Below, piece by piece: positions 1 through 6,146 of a stretch of DNA of 10,672 bases (the stretch's first letter is position 1; each line of letters begins with the position of its first letter). The notes beneath the pieces were generated by a model. It saw only the letters and a list, made by a program, of their open reading frames with translations, had not been told where the DNA came from and did no database searches. The DNA is from Nereida sp965655635 (GTDB taxonomy: Bacteria; Pseudomonadota; Alphaproteobacteria; Rhodobacterales; Rhodobacteraceae). The stretch spans positions 1-10,672 of the forward strand of contig NZ_CBFHHE010000046.1 in assembly GCF_965655635.1 (NCBI RefSeq), written 5' to 3'. The position numbers and the translations under genes were made by a program.

Positions 1-441
1 CCCCATCTGCATCTTTCTATCAATGGCGGTGTAGCAAGCTTGGACGAAGCCGAGGCGCTGCTTGAACGCGGTTTGGACGGTGTCATGGTGGGGCGCGCTG
101 CATATCACGACCCTGCCGCGATTTTGTCACAGGCGGATCAGCGCATTTGGGCCAAGCGCGGACCGCGTCCGCTGGATGATGTGATTGAGACGATGGCCAG
201 CCATATCGAAGCGCACCTCGCCGAAGGCGGTAAGCTTCACCAAGTCACGCGTCACATGCTGGGGTTGTTTTCTGGACAACCGGGCGCGCGTGCATGGCGG
301 CGCTATCTGTCTGAGCACGCGCCCAAAAACGGAGCGGACGCGCAAGTCCTGCGCGACGCTTATGCACTCATCAAACAAGCGGCAGAAACCGCACAGAGCG
401 GCGAAACCAAAGCCTTAGAAGACATATCAAAAGACACATGA
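1..441 (+). CDS. dusA: tRNA-dihydrouridine(20/20a) synthase DusA, C-terminal part (5' truncated by window edge)
   Basis: The reading frame is open from the first base, so the gene begins upstream; 146 residues are visible, roughly the last 40-45% of a typical DusA. DusA is a cytoplasmic FMN enzyme that uses NADPH to reduce uridine to dihydrouridine in the tRNA D-loop. The visible part starts in the strand reading HLSINGGV, followed by GLDGVMVGRAAYHDP, the end of the TIM barrel where the Gly-Arg pair helps hold the FMN phosphate. The C-terminal helical tRNA-binding domain carries the DusA-specific stretches VTRHMLGLF and PGARAWRRYLSE, which distinguish it from DusB and DusC. The catalytic cysteine lies outside the window. 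The TGA stop is followed after 14 bases by the next gene, so read-through into it is likely. Assignment to DusA is firm. Confidence 0.95.
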   Translation, partial: PHLHLSINGGVASLDEAEALLERGLDGVMVGRAAYHDPAAILSQADQRIWAKRGPRPLDDVIETMASHIEAHLAEGGKLHQVTRHMLGLFSGQPGARAWRRYLSEHAPKNGADAQVLRDAYALIKQAAETAQSGETKALEDISKDT

Positions 442-455
442 GAAGGGGTGCCTAA

Positions 456-1280
456 ATGCCTGACGTAGCTGAATTAATACCGTTGGTAACGACCCTTTTA
501 GCGTTTAGTGCCTTTGCGGGCGTGCTTGCTGGTCTTTTAGGGGTCGGTGGGGGCATCGTATTGGTGCCAGGGTATTTTTACTTGTTGTCGTCGCTTGGCT
601 ATGATGGCCCTCAGCTGATGCAGGTTTGTCTGGCGACATCGCTTGCTACGATTGTTGTGACATCTGTGCGCTCGGTCCAAAGTCACCATAAAAAGCGCTC
701 TGTAGACTGGGACATGCTGCGGGCTTGGACGCCGGGAATTGCGCTTGGCGCAGTTGTTGGAGTTTGGATTGCGTCCGAACTTAAATCAGTCACCCTGCAA
801 GGCATTTTTGGCATTTTAGGGCTTTTGGTTGGTCTATACATGGCGTTTGGTCGTCCACATTGGCGATTGGGTGATGTTTTGCCGCGCGGCGGTGTGGGGT
901 ATGTCACCTCGTTGGTCGTTGGGTTTCTGTCAGTGCTTATGGGCATTGGTGGCGGGGCGTTCTGCGTGCCTTACCAAACCTTGTTCAACGTCCCGATCCA
1001 CCGCGCTGTGGCGACGGCGGCAGGTTTGGGTGCGCTGATCGCAGTGCCGTCTGCGATTGGGTTTTTGTTCGTTGAGATCGAGCCAAGCTCTAAGCCGCCG
1101 CTGACTTTCGGGGCAATAAACGTAGTCGCCTTCGGTCTTACGATTTCAATGACATTGCTGACCGCGCCACTTGGGGCGAAGCTTGCCCACTGGATGGACC
1201 CTAAGCCATTAAAGCGTGCGTTTGCGTTTTTCTTAATCTGCGTTGCGGGCAATATGTTGCGCGGCGTGTTTTTCGCATAA
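456..1280 (+). CDS. TauE/SafE family sulfite/organic anion exporter (probable membrane transport protein)
   Basis: A 274-residue, very hydrophobic protein with about eight predicted membrane segments. It has the internal duplication typical of the TauE/SafE (formerly DUF81) family: the glycine-rich motif GVGGGIVLVPG at residues 29-39 is echoed by GIGGGAFCVPY at 163-173, each at the start of a half-repeat. A short basic loop SHHKKRSVDW (76-85) follows the first half's helices, as is usual in the family. Characterised members export sulfite, sulfoacetate or related anions across the inner membrane, but the family is broad and the substrate here cannot be read from sequence. The ATG is preceded by the purine-rich stretch AGAAGGGG at 441-448, a good ribosome binding site. 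The gene lies 14 bases after dusA and 10 bases before the next gene, consistent with one transcript. Confidence 0.9.
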   Translation: MPDVAELIPLVTTLLAFSAFAGVLAGLLGVGGGIVLVPGYFYLLSSLGYDGPQLMQVCLATSLATIVVTSVRSVQSHHKKRSVDWDMLRAWTPGIALGAVVGVWIASELKSVTLQGIFGILGLLVGLYMAFGRPHWRLGDVLPRGGVGYVTSLVVGFLSVLMGIGGGAFCVPYQTLFNVPIHRAVATAAGLGALIAVPSAIGFLFVEIEPSSKPPLTFGAINVVAFGLTISMTLLTAPLGAKLAHWMDPKPLKRAFAFFLICVAGNMLRGVFFA

Positions 1281-1290
1281 CTTGTAGGGT

Positions 1291-2049
1291 ATGGGGCTGC
1301 TTGGATCATCCGGCTTTGTGATTTACCCGCACGATCCGCGGGTTGCTGAATGGTCTGATAAGGCAGCAGAGGTCATGCGCCCGATCACACGTGAACCTGC
1401 GGTGCAGACGACTAATTTGCGGCACGGCAACACATGGTTTGTGGGTGTGGACGCGCTTTCTAATACGCCAGATGGGGCCATTGGTGATGTGCCGCTGATG
1501 GGGGCGTGGCGCGATGCTGTTCCAACGCTGCCTTTACACCGCGCGCAGGTTTCGATTATTTACCCTGGCTACCCCAAACAAGACGTGGGCGAGAGTGACG
1601 CCAACCACCGCTACCGTTTGAAACGGTCAGCCGCCCATGTGGATGGCTTGCTGCCCGTTGGTCCGCAAAAACGGCGTTTTGCAATGGAGTATCACGCCTA
1701 TATTTTGGCGATCCCGCTGGGTAAAGTTGCTGCTGCGCCAACGGTCGTTTGGGAGGGAAGTCAGACCATTATGCAACGTGCCCTGCGTGAAGCGATTGGT
1801 GATGCGGACCCCTCACAGGTCGATATCACTGATGCCTATCAAGCGGCTCGGCGCGAGGTATTTGACTGCTGCCCAAAGGTTCCGCTTAATATCACAAAAG
1901 GGCAGGCGGCTTTGCTGCATCCGTTTTTGCTGCACGGCACTGATCCTTGGGATCCAGAGGTTGATGATCCAGACGGAAACGGTCGCATGATAGGGTTTTT
2001 TCGCCCAGATTTGGGCGATGGGCGTTCTTGGTTAGATATTGAGCTTTAA
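1291..2049 (+). CDS. Uncharacterised protein, possible Fe(II)/2-oxoglutarate (PhyH-like) dioxygenase
   Basis: A 252-residue soluble protein with no signal peptide or membrane segment. I do not recognise a named family from the whole sequence. Visible features fit a double-stranded beta-helix Fe(II)/2-oxoglutarate oxygenase: an HxD pair at His116-Val-Asp118 (in SAAHVDGLLP), a distal His215 in ALLHPFLLHGTDPW, 97 residues later, and Arg232 (or Arg238) in GRMIGFFRPD, where PhyH-type enzymes place the 2-oxoglutarate-binding arginine. The distal stretch resembles the strand-His-Gly pattern of that family. This is motif reading only; the substrate is unknown. The start is ATG 1291: an in-frame TAG at 1285 prevents a longer form, and the ribosome binding site is weak, so initiation may depend on coupling to the gene ending 10 bases upstream. 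Codon use resembles the neighbours. The reading frame is firm; the enzymatic call is moderate. Confidence 0.6.
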   Translation: MGLLGSSGFVIYPHDPRVAEWSDKAAEVMRPITREPAVQTTNLRHGNTWFVGVDALSNTPDGAIGDVPLMGAWRDAVPTLPLHRAQVSIIYPGYPKQDVGESDANHRYRLKRSAAHVDGLLPVGPQKRRFAMEYHAYILAIPLGKVAAAPTVVWEGSQTIMQRALREAIGDADPSQVDITDAYQAARREVFDCCPKVPLNITKGQAALLHPFLLHGTDPWDPEVDDPDGNGRMIGFFRPDLGDGRSWLDIEL

Positions 2050-2050
2050 A

Positions 2051-2075
2051 GGCCGTTGCTTGTTTAGCACCGGCC
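2051..2075. terminator. Hairpin between convergent transcription units, possible bidirectional terminator
   Basis: The arms GGCCGTTGCT (2051-2060) and AGCACCGGCC (2066-2075) form a ten-position stem with one T/C mismatch around a five-base loop TGTTT. It begins directly after the stop codon of the plus-strand gene and lies about 46 bases past the end of the convergent minus-strand gene. On the plus strand no T-run follows; on the minus strand the stem is followed by TTTAAAG. It is therefore an imperfect intrinsic terminator at best, more plausible for the minus-strand operon. Confidence 0.45.
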
Positions 2076-2121
2076 GAGAAAGCCTGCGGCGCGGATATTT
2101 ATGAACAAAAGAAGTAAGGGG

Positions 2122-2358
2122 TCAGCGCTTTAACCGTGCTGCCCGTCCGCCGCGGCGTTGCTTTAGTAGGGATGCGCGGTTTGGTAGGTCATCCATTACG
2201 TTTTTTCGTGCGTCGGCAGACAGGGATGACCATACACCGATCTCATCGATTGATCGCAAGCAGCCCGTGCACAGCCGTGTTTCGGGGTGGATAACGCAAA
2301 TATTTACGCAAGGACTTTCGATCTCGGCGCGTTGCCAAACGGGGGCATCTGTTGGCAT
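2122..2358 (-). CDS. DUF1289 domain-containing protein
   Basis: A 78-residue protein with the DUF1289 signature: SPCVNIC followed by LCTGCLRSIDEIGVWSSLS. The four cysteines Cys17, Cys21, Cys30 and Cys33 (CX3CX8CX2C) could bind zinc or an iron-sulfur cluster; this is inferred from the spacing and not established for this protein. The conserved DEI-x-W segment and a following helix ending in DLPNRAS are typical. The C-terminus is strongly basic (LLKQRRGGRAARLKR), which could contact nucleic acid. The ATG at 2358 sits only four bases after the ruvX stop, and its AAGGGA ribosome binding site overlaps the end of ruvX, so it is the last gene of the ccmI-ruvX operon. The molecular function of the family is unknown. 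Confidence 0.85.
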   Translation of the reverse strand: MPTDAPVWQRAEIESPCVNICVIHPETRLCTGCLRSIDEIGVWSSLSADARKNVMDDLPNRASLLKQRRGGRAARLKR

Positions 2359-2362
2359 GTTT

Positions 2363-2842
2363 TTATCCCTTTAAATGGCGCAGACGATCCAGCGCGCCTT
2401 GCAAAATATATCCGGCGGCAACGTGGTCAATGACTTCTGCGCGTCGTTTGCGTGATGTGTCCGCCTCAATCAGCGCGCGTTCGGCGGCGACGGTCGATAG
2501 GCGTTCGTCCCAAAAGGTGATGGGGACTGTGGCAAACGCCTTAAGCCGTTCAAGGTTGCGGGCGAACGCGCGTGTAGATTGGGCGCGGGGGCCTTCTGTT
2601 CCGTCCATGTTGCGGGGCAGGCCCAGCACAATGCCGCCAACCTCGCGGTGGGCGCAGATTTTTGCCAACGAGGCCGCGTCCACGCCGAACTTCTTGCGCT
2701 TGATGGTTTCCAGCGGGGTCGCTACCGACATTAATGTATCACTCACGGCGACGCCCAAGGTAACTGTGCCCAGATCAAGACCCGCAAGGGCTGTAAAGTT
2801 TGGCAGCGTTTCCGCAAACTCTGCGATGTCTTCAAAAATCAT
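2363..2842 (-). CDS. ruvX: Putative pre-16S rRNA nuclease / Holliday junction resolvase RuvX (YqgF family)
   Basis: A 159-residue protein with the RNase H-like YqgF fold, close to the family's usual 140-160 residues. GLDLGTVTLGVAVSD (21-35) is the first strand with the catalytic Asp23. VLGLPRNMDGTEGP (72-85) is the classic family signature. Glu113 in FWDERLST and Asp139 in EVIDHVAAGYILQ complete the expected acidic metal-binding set. E. coli YqgF acts in maturation of the 16S rRNA 5' end, and the family was also proposed to resolve Holliday junctions; the sequence does not decide between these roles. The short N-terminal extension before Asp23 (MIFEDIAEFAETLPNFTALA) resembles those of other alphaproteobacterial members. 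Its ATG overlaps the ccmI stop as ATGA (2839-2842), so translation is probably coupled. Confidence 0.93.
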   Translation of the reverse strand: MIFEDIAEFAETLPNFTALAGLDLGTVTLGVAVSDTLMSVATPLETIKRKKFGVDAASLAKICAHREVGGIVLGLPRNMDGTEGPRAQSTRAFARNLERLKAFATVPITFWDERLSTVAAERALIEADTSRKRRAEVIDHVAAGYILQGALDRLRHLKG

Positions 2843-4080
2843 TTGGGTATCCCTGACGCGTCTGCTGCGCGTTTAATGATGGCAAGGGCTTCGGGCGCGT
2901 CCGCAAAGCTTTCTTGGGCGTTTTGCCAAATAGCGGTGGCGGCGTCGATCTCGCCCAAAACGCCGTATGCATTGATCAGGCGCGCCCAATCGGCAGGTGT
3001 GCCGCCTTCGGTTGCAAGGCGTGTGTTAAGCGTGCTGACCATGCCACGGATCATTGCTGTGCGGTCCTCAGCTGTCATGTCCCGTGCTGCAGCGATGGCT
3101 TCGGCAGAGGGGCCAGCGGCATCAGGTGGCAGCTGATAGCGGATGCCTGCACGGTCGGCTAAGTCCTCGATCTCGGCGCGGATGGGAACAACCCAAGGGT
3201 CCACGGGGCTGCTGGCATCCATTAGTTGACGCCAAAGCTGGAACGCCCGGTCCGGCCTGCCTGTTTGGGCAAACATGCGCCCGATGTAAAAGCGTGACTG
3301 CGGTTGGGTGGCGTCTTTTTGCAGCGCTTGGGCAAAGGCATTCTCGGCCTCGGGCGAGACATAACCGCCTGCCGCCAGAACCATGAACTCACCCGCCAAT
3401 GCCCAGTCTTCGGCTGTGGCGTCATCACCTTGGGCACCGATCACATTTTGTTGGGCCGTGTAAGCGGCGGTGTAATTGCCAAGCCGTGCTTCGGCGTTTG
3501 CCAAAAGACTTTGACCGCGTGCGTCATCTGGCCGTTCAGCGACCGTGGTGCGCAAAGTCTCAACCAACTCAAGATAGCCTTCGGGTAGTTGTTCGGCTGT
3601 GGGCTTTTTGAGCGTTCGGCTTGCCTGACTCTGGGCCATCTCTTGGCTGGGACGCTCGGCGCGCAGTTGTTCGGCGATGCGTAGGCGTTCCGCATGGGGC
3701 AGGTCCCCGTAGCCGGGGGCGCCGATCGTTGCATAAAGACCCAAGGCACCTGCAACAACAGCCGCACCGCCCAAAACTGCGGCAGCTTTGGTCAAAGTTG
3801 CTGGTGCGTCGGCGGCTGTTCCGCTTTGGGACTGTTCAGATGCGTCGGCGGCCAAAAGACGGCGCGAGATTTCAAGGCGGACAGCGTCCGCTTGGTCTTC
3901 AGTGACAATGCCGCGTGCCAAGTCGCGGTCAACTTCGGCGAGCTGTGCTTTGTACACATCGATGTCATAGCTTTTTGACTCTGCATCAGCATCGGCTGTG
4001 CGCCAAAACGCCGCGACGATCCAAATCATTGCACTAAGTGCAAGAATGCCGGAAATTGTCCAAAATATAAGCCAAATCAT
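2839..4080 (-). CDS. ccmI: c-type cytochrome biogenesis protein CcmI (CycH-like)
   Basis: A 413-residue inner-membrane and periplasmic protein of the System I cytochrome c maturation pathway, where CcmI holds apocytochrome c by its C-terminus and delivers it to the CcmF/H haem ligation complex. From the N-terminus: a first membrane helix (about residues 2-26), a cytoplasmic stretch with a leucine-zipper-like helix (YDIDVYKAQLAEVDRDLARG, then DQADAVRLEISRRLL), a second membrane helix (about 98-118), and a long periplasmic region. That region has TPR-like helical repeats (RGQSLLANAEARLGNYTAAY; SRFYIGRMFAQTGRPDRAFQLW; ARLINAYGVLGEIDAATAIW). I chose the ATG at 4080, giving MIWLIFW, because the family starts directly with the membrane helix; an in-frame GTG at 4107 would add nine polar residues. 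It is divergent from soxB and heads the ccmI-ruvX-DUF1289 operon. No other ccm genes are in the window. Confidence 0.92.
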   Translation of the reverse strand: MIWLIFWTISGILALSAMIWIVAAFWRTADADAESKSYDIDVYKAQLAEVDRDLARGIVTEDQADAVRLEISRRLLAADASEQSQSGTAADAPATLTKAAAVLGGAAVVAGALGLYATIGAPGYGDLPHAERLRIAEQLRAERPSQEMAQSQASRTLKKPTAEQLPEGYLELVETLRTTVAERPDDARGQSLLANAEARLGNYTAAYTAQQNVIGAQGDDATAEDWALAGEFMVLAAGGYVSPEAENAFAQALQKDATQPQSRFYIGRMFAQTGRPDRAFQLWRQLMDASSPVDPWVVPIRAEIEDLADRAGIRYQLPPDAAGPSAEAIAAARDMTAEDRTAMIRGMVSTLNTRLATEGGTPADWARLINAYGVLGEIDAATAIWQNAQESFADAPEALAIIKRAADASGIPK

Positions 4081-4273
4081 GGTTTTTCTGCCTTTGTGAC
4101 CTTGCACTATCTAGCGGCTGCGGAACCAAACAAAAAGAGGCCTTGATCATCTGTGCGCAGTTGTCGCAAAACCGCAGGGAAGCGACGCCGCGCGGCTTTC
4201 AGCGCATGGTGACCCGTGGCATCAATACCTCAAGATCGATCCTTTCTGCGCCACCTATGTATGAGGCTGCCCG
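4081..4273. promoter_or_regulatory. Divergent intergenic region between ccmI and soxB
   Basis: These 193 bases must hold the promoters of both the ccmI operon (minus) and the sarcosine oxidase operon (plus). For ccmI a weak candidate is TAGATA (minus strand, 4113-4108) with TTTTTG 17 bases upstream. It would place the transcript start downstream of the GTG at 4107 and so favours the ATG at 4080. For soxB I see no convincing -35/-10 pair. Short symmetric elements are present: the palindrome GATCGATC at 4234-4241, and GTCGC (4163-4167) with GCGAC (4182-4186). Either could be an operator, but both are short enough to be chance. The soxB ribosome binding site is GAGG at 4263-4266. Confidence 0.4.
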
Positions 4274-5518
4274 ATGAAGAAATATTCTGCCTTCGCAATC
4301 GCGAAAGAGGCTTTGACATATCACAAAGGGTGGGGCCGTGCGTGGGCTAAACCTGCGCCCAAAAGCCATTATGATGTGATCATCGTTGGTGCCGGTGGCC
4401 ATGGATTGGCTACTGCATATTACTTGGGGCGCAACTTTGGCATCACAAACGTAGCGATTATCGAAAAAGGTTGGCTAGGTGGCGGTAATACGGGCCGCAA
4501 CACGACGATTATCCGGTCAAACTATCTTCAGGACCCATCCGCTGCGATTTATGAAAAAGCCCGCAGTTTGTACGAGACACTGTCGCAAGACCTAAATTAT
4601 AACATTATGTTTAGCCCGCGCGGTGTAATCATGCTGGCGCAGACCCATCATGAGGTGCGCGGCTATAAACGCACGGCTCACGCCAATGCGCTGCAGGGCG
4701 TTACGACCGAATGGATTGAGCCTAAGCGCGTCAAAGAACTGGTACCTATCATTAACTTGGATGGCCCTAGATACCCTGTTTTGGGTGGCCTGTGGCAAGC
4801 ACGCGGTGGCACGGCCCGTCACGATGCGGTTGCGTGGGGCTATGCCCGCGCGTGCTCTGACATGGGTATGGACATTATTCAGCAAACCGAAGTGACAGCG
4901 GTGAAGCGTTCGGGCGGGAAAGTGACAGGCGTTACCACGACCCAAGGTGATATCAGCTGCAACAAGCTTGGTGTTGTCGTCGCGGGACATTCCGGTGTGC
5001 TTGCGGATATGGCGGGCTTCCGTCTGCCTATTGAATCTGTGCCGCTGCAGGCACTGGTGTCAGAGCCGATTAAGCCGTGCATGGACGTGGTTGTGATGGC
5101 CAATACGGTGCACGGTTACATGAGCCAATCAGACAAAGGCGAGATGGTCATTGGTGGTGGTACAGACAGCCATAACGCTTACACACAGCGGGGTTCTTTT
5201 CACCACGTTGAGGAAACTGTGCGCGCGCTTTGTGAGACATTTCCGATGATCTCGCGCCTAAAGATGCTGCGCCAGTGGGGCGGTATCGTCGATGTAACAG
5301 GGGACCGCTCGCCGATTTTGTCCAAAACGCCAGTTGAAGGCATGTTCATCAACTGCGGTTGGGGGACAGGCGGGTTCAAGGCAATTCCGGGATCTGGCTG
5401 GGGCATGGCAGAGTTGATCGCCAAAGGACATTCACCTTTGACTGACCAGTTCGGCTTGGGCCGTTTCCGCGAAGGCCGCTTCATCGACGAAAGTGTTGCC
5501 GCAGGGGTGGCGCACTGA
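4274..5518 (+). CDS. soxB: Sarcosine oxidase subunit beta (heterotetrameric, SoxB)
   Basis: A 414-residue flavoprotein of the DAO/glycine oxidase fold and the catalytic subunit of heterotetrameric sarcosine oxidase. The complex converts sarcosine, O2 and tetrahydrofolate to glycine, hydrogen peroxide and 5,10-methylene-tetrahydrofolate in the cytoplasm. DVIIVGAGGHGLATAYYLG (34-52) is the Rossmann dinucleotide-binding motif (GAGGHG 39-44). GNTGRNTTIIRSNY (71-84) is the usual region near the active site. His183 in GGTARHDAVAWGY matches the histidine that carries covalent FMN in the characterised Corynebacterium/Arthrobacter enzyme. The C-terminal NCGWGTGGFKAIPGSG (360-375) is the second flavin-contact motif. 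Length is normal, and the MKKYSAFAIAKEAL start is typical. GAGG lies seven bases before the ATG. First gene of the cluster; the next same-strand gene, soxD, starts 298 bases later. Confidence 0.97.
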   Translation: MKKYSAFAIAKEALTYHKGWGRAWAKPAPKSHYDVIIVGAGGHGLATAYYLGRNFGITNVAIIEKGWLGGGNTGRNTTIIRSNYLQDPSAAIYEKARSLYETLSQDLNYNIMFSPRGVIMLAQTHHEVRGYKRTAHANALQGVTTEWIEPKRVKELVPIINLDGPRYPVLGGLWQARGGTARHDAVAWGYARACSDMGMDIIQQTEVTAVKRSGGKVTGVTTTQGDISCNKLGVVVAGHSGVLADMAGFRLPIESVPLQALVSEPIKPCMDVVVMANTVHGYMSQSDKGEMVIGGGTDSHNAYTQRGSFHHVEETVRALCETFPMISRLKMLRQWGGIVDVTGDRSPILSKTPVEGMFINCGWGTGGFKAIPGSGWGMAELIAKGHSPLTDQFGLGRFREGRFIDESVAAGVAH

Positions 5519-5529
5519 TGCGGATGATG

Positions 5530-5721
5530 TCAGGTTTCTTTGTCGTCGCGTTCGGCTTTTGCGGCAGCGCTGCCAAAAGCAATGAGGTCGCTCACGTCAA
5601 CCTCGCGTCCGCCTCTGGCGGCTTTGCGGCGCTTGATAGCGGCTTGTTCGCGCAAAAACATGATAACGGCAAAAGCAACAACTGCTGCGCCGATACACAG
5701 CAAAATAGTGGTCTGATCCAA
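5530..5721 (-). CDS. Small single-pass membrane protein encoded opposite to the sarcosine oxidase operon
   Basis: A 63-residue minus-strand reading frame in the space between soxB and soxD; I recognise no family. Residues 5-23 (TILLCIGAAVVAFAVIMFL) form a clean membrane helix, followed by a basic cluster (KRRKAARGGR, 30-39) that would sit in the cytoplasm, then a polar tail with alternating charges (AAAKAERDDKET). It starts with TTG at 5721, with AAAAGGAG seven bases upstream, a near-perfect Shine-Dalgarno sequence that random sequence would rarely place so well. A helix followed by a positive-inside cluster also argues for real coding. It ends 11 bases from the soxB stop and is convergent with soxB, so its transcript would run antisense into soxB. 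Function unknown; a regulatory or membrane-anchoring role would be guesswork. Confidence 0.7.
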   Translation of the reverse strand: MDQTTILLCIGAAVVAFAVIMFLREQAAIKRRKAARGGREVDVSDLIAFGSAAAKAERDDKET

Positions 5722-5728
5722 GGATTCA

Positions 5729-5736
5729 CTCCTTTT
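5729..5736 (-). promoter_or_regulatory. Ribosome binding site deciding the TTG start of the small antisense gene
   Basis: On the minus strand these bases read AAAAGGAG, seven bases before the TTG at 5721. The match to the anti-Shine-Dalgarno end of 16S rRNA is the best support that this frame is translated, and it selects TTG over the internal ATG at residue 21, which would cut through the membrane helix. Confidence 0.65.
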
Positions 5737-5816
5737 GTGGTGCGTGTACTGAACGCCCTCGTTTCAAGCCTAACAGTAAACCCCATCGATTTCGCCCTAA
5801 ATAACGGAGCTGCCCG

Positions 5817-6146
5817 ATGCTGATCCTTACATGCCCATATTGCGGCGTCGCTGCAGATGAAACAGAGTTGTCCGCCGGCGGCGAAGCGCACGTTAAACGA
5901 GAGACAGTTGGCGCGGATGACGCGGCGTTTGAGCAGTATTTGTTCCAACGCGAAAACTCCAAAGGCATCCATTTTGAGCGCTGGCGTCACGCAGCCGGTT
6001 GCGGCAAGTGGTTCCACGCGGCGCGCTGCACCAACACGCTTGAAGTGTTTGGCACTTACAGCGCGCAAACGCTTGAGCCTCCGAAAAACATCACTGACGC
6101 GATCAGCGCCGCCCGGCCGGGCTGGACATGGAGAAACTTTTCATGA
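5817..6146 (+). CDS. soxD: Sarcosine oxidase subunit delta (SoxD)
   Basis: A 109-residue protein, the zinc-binding delta subunit of heterotetrameric sarcosine oxidase. Cys6 and Cys9 in LTCPYCGV, with His58 and Cys62 in RWRHAAGCGKWF, reproduce the zinc site known from the Corynebacterium enzyme (two cysteines, a histidine and a cysteine). The segment CGKWFHAARCTNT and the ending PGWTWRNFS are strongly conserved in the family. The subunit is structural: it packs against the alpha subunit and takes no direct part in catalysis. CGGAG at 5805-5809 lies seven bases before the ATG. Its TGA stop overlaps the soxA start (ATGA at 6143-6146), implying coupled translation and equal subunit supply. Whether it is transcribed from the promoter before soxB or from one of its own in 5722-5816 cannot be told. 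Confidence 0.96.
   Translation: MLILTCPYCGVAADETELSAGGEAHVKRETVGADDAAFEQYLFQRENSKGIHFERWRHAAGCGKWFHAARCTNTLEVFGTYSAQTLEPPKNITDAISAARPGWTWRNFS
6130..6133 (+). promoter_or_regulatory. Ribosome binding site deciding the soxA start
   Basis: GGAG lies nine bases before the ATG at 6143, inside the end of soxD. It supports 6143 rather than the in-frame ATG at 6128, whose first codons would contain this site. Confidence 0.65.

Noticed and set aside
2352..2876. Plus-strand frame of 174 residues opposite ruvX
   Set aside because: Covers ruvX almost exactly; its Ser/Arg/Ala-rich sequence is the complement of RuvX codons and shows no domain.
4081..4107. Nine-residue N-terminal extension of CcmI from a GTG at 4107
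   Set aside because: The family begins at the membrane helix, and the extension is polar and would sit before it; a possible -10 element overlaps this position. The ATG at 4080 is preferred.
5518..5823. A 101-residue plus-strand frame whose ATG overlaps the soxB stop (TGATG) and whose end overlaps the soxD start
   Set aside because: The fit to the gap is tempting, but the protein has no recognisable structure and has no ribosome binding site suited to its start. It is mostly the complement of the minus-strand small gene, which has a membrane helix and a near-ideal Shine-Dalgarno sequence. It could still be a translational bridge, but I cannot support it.
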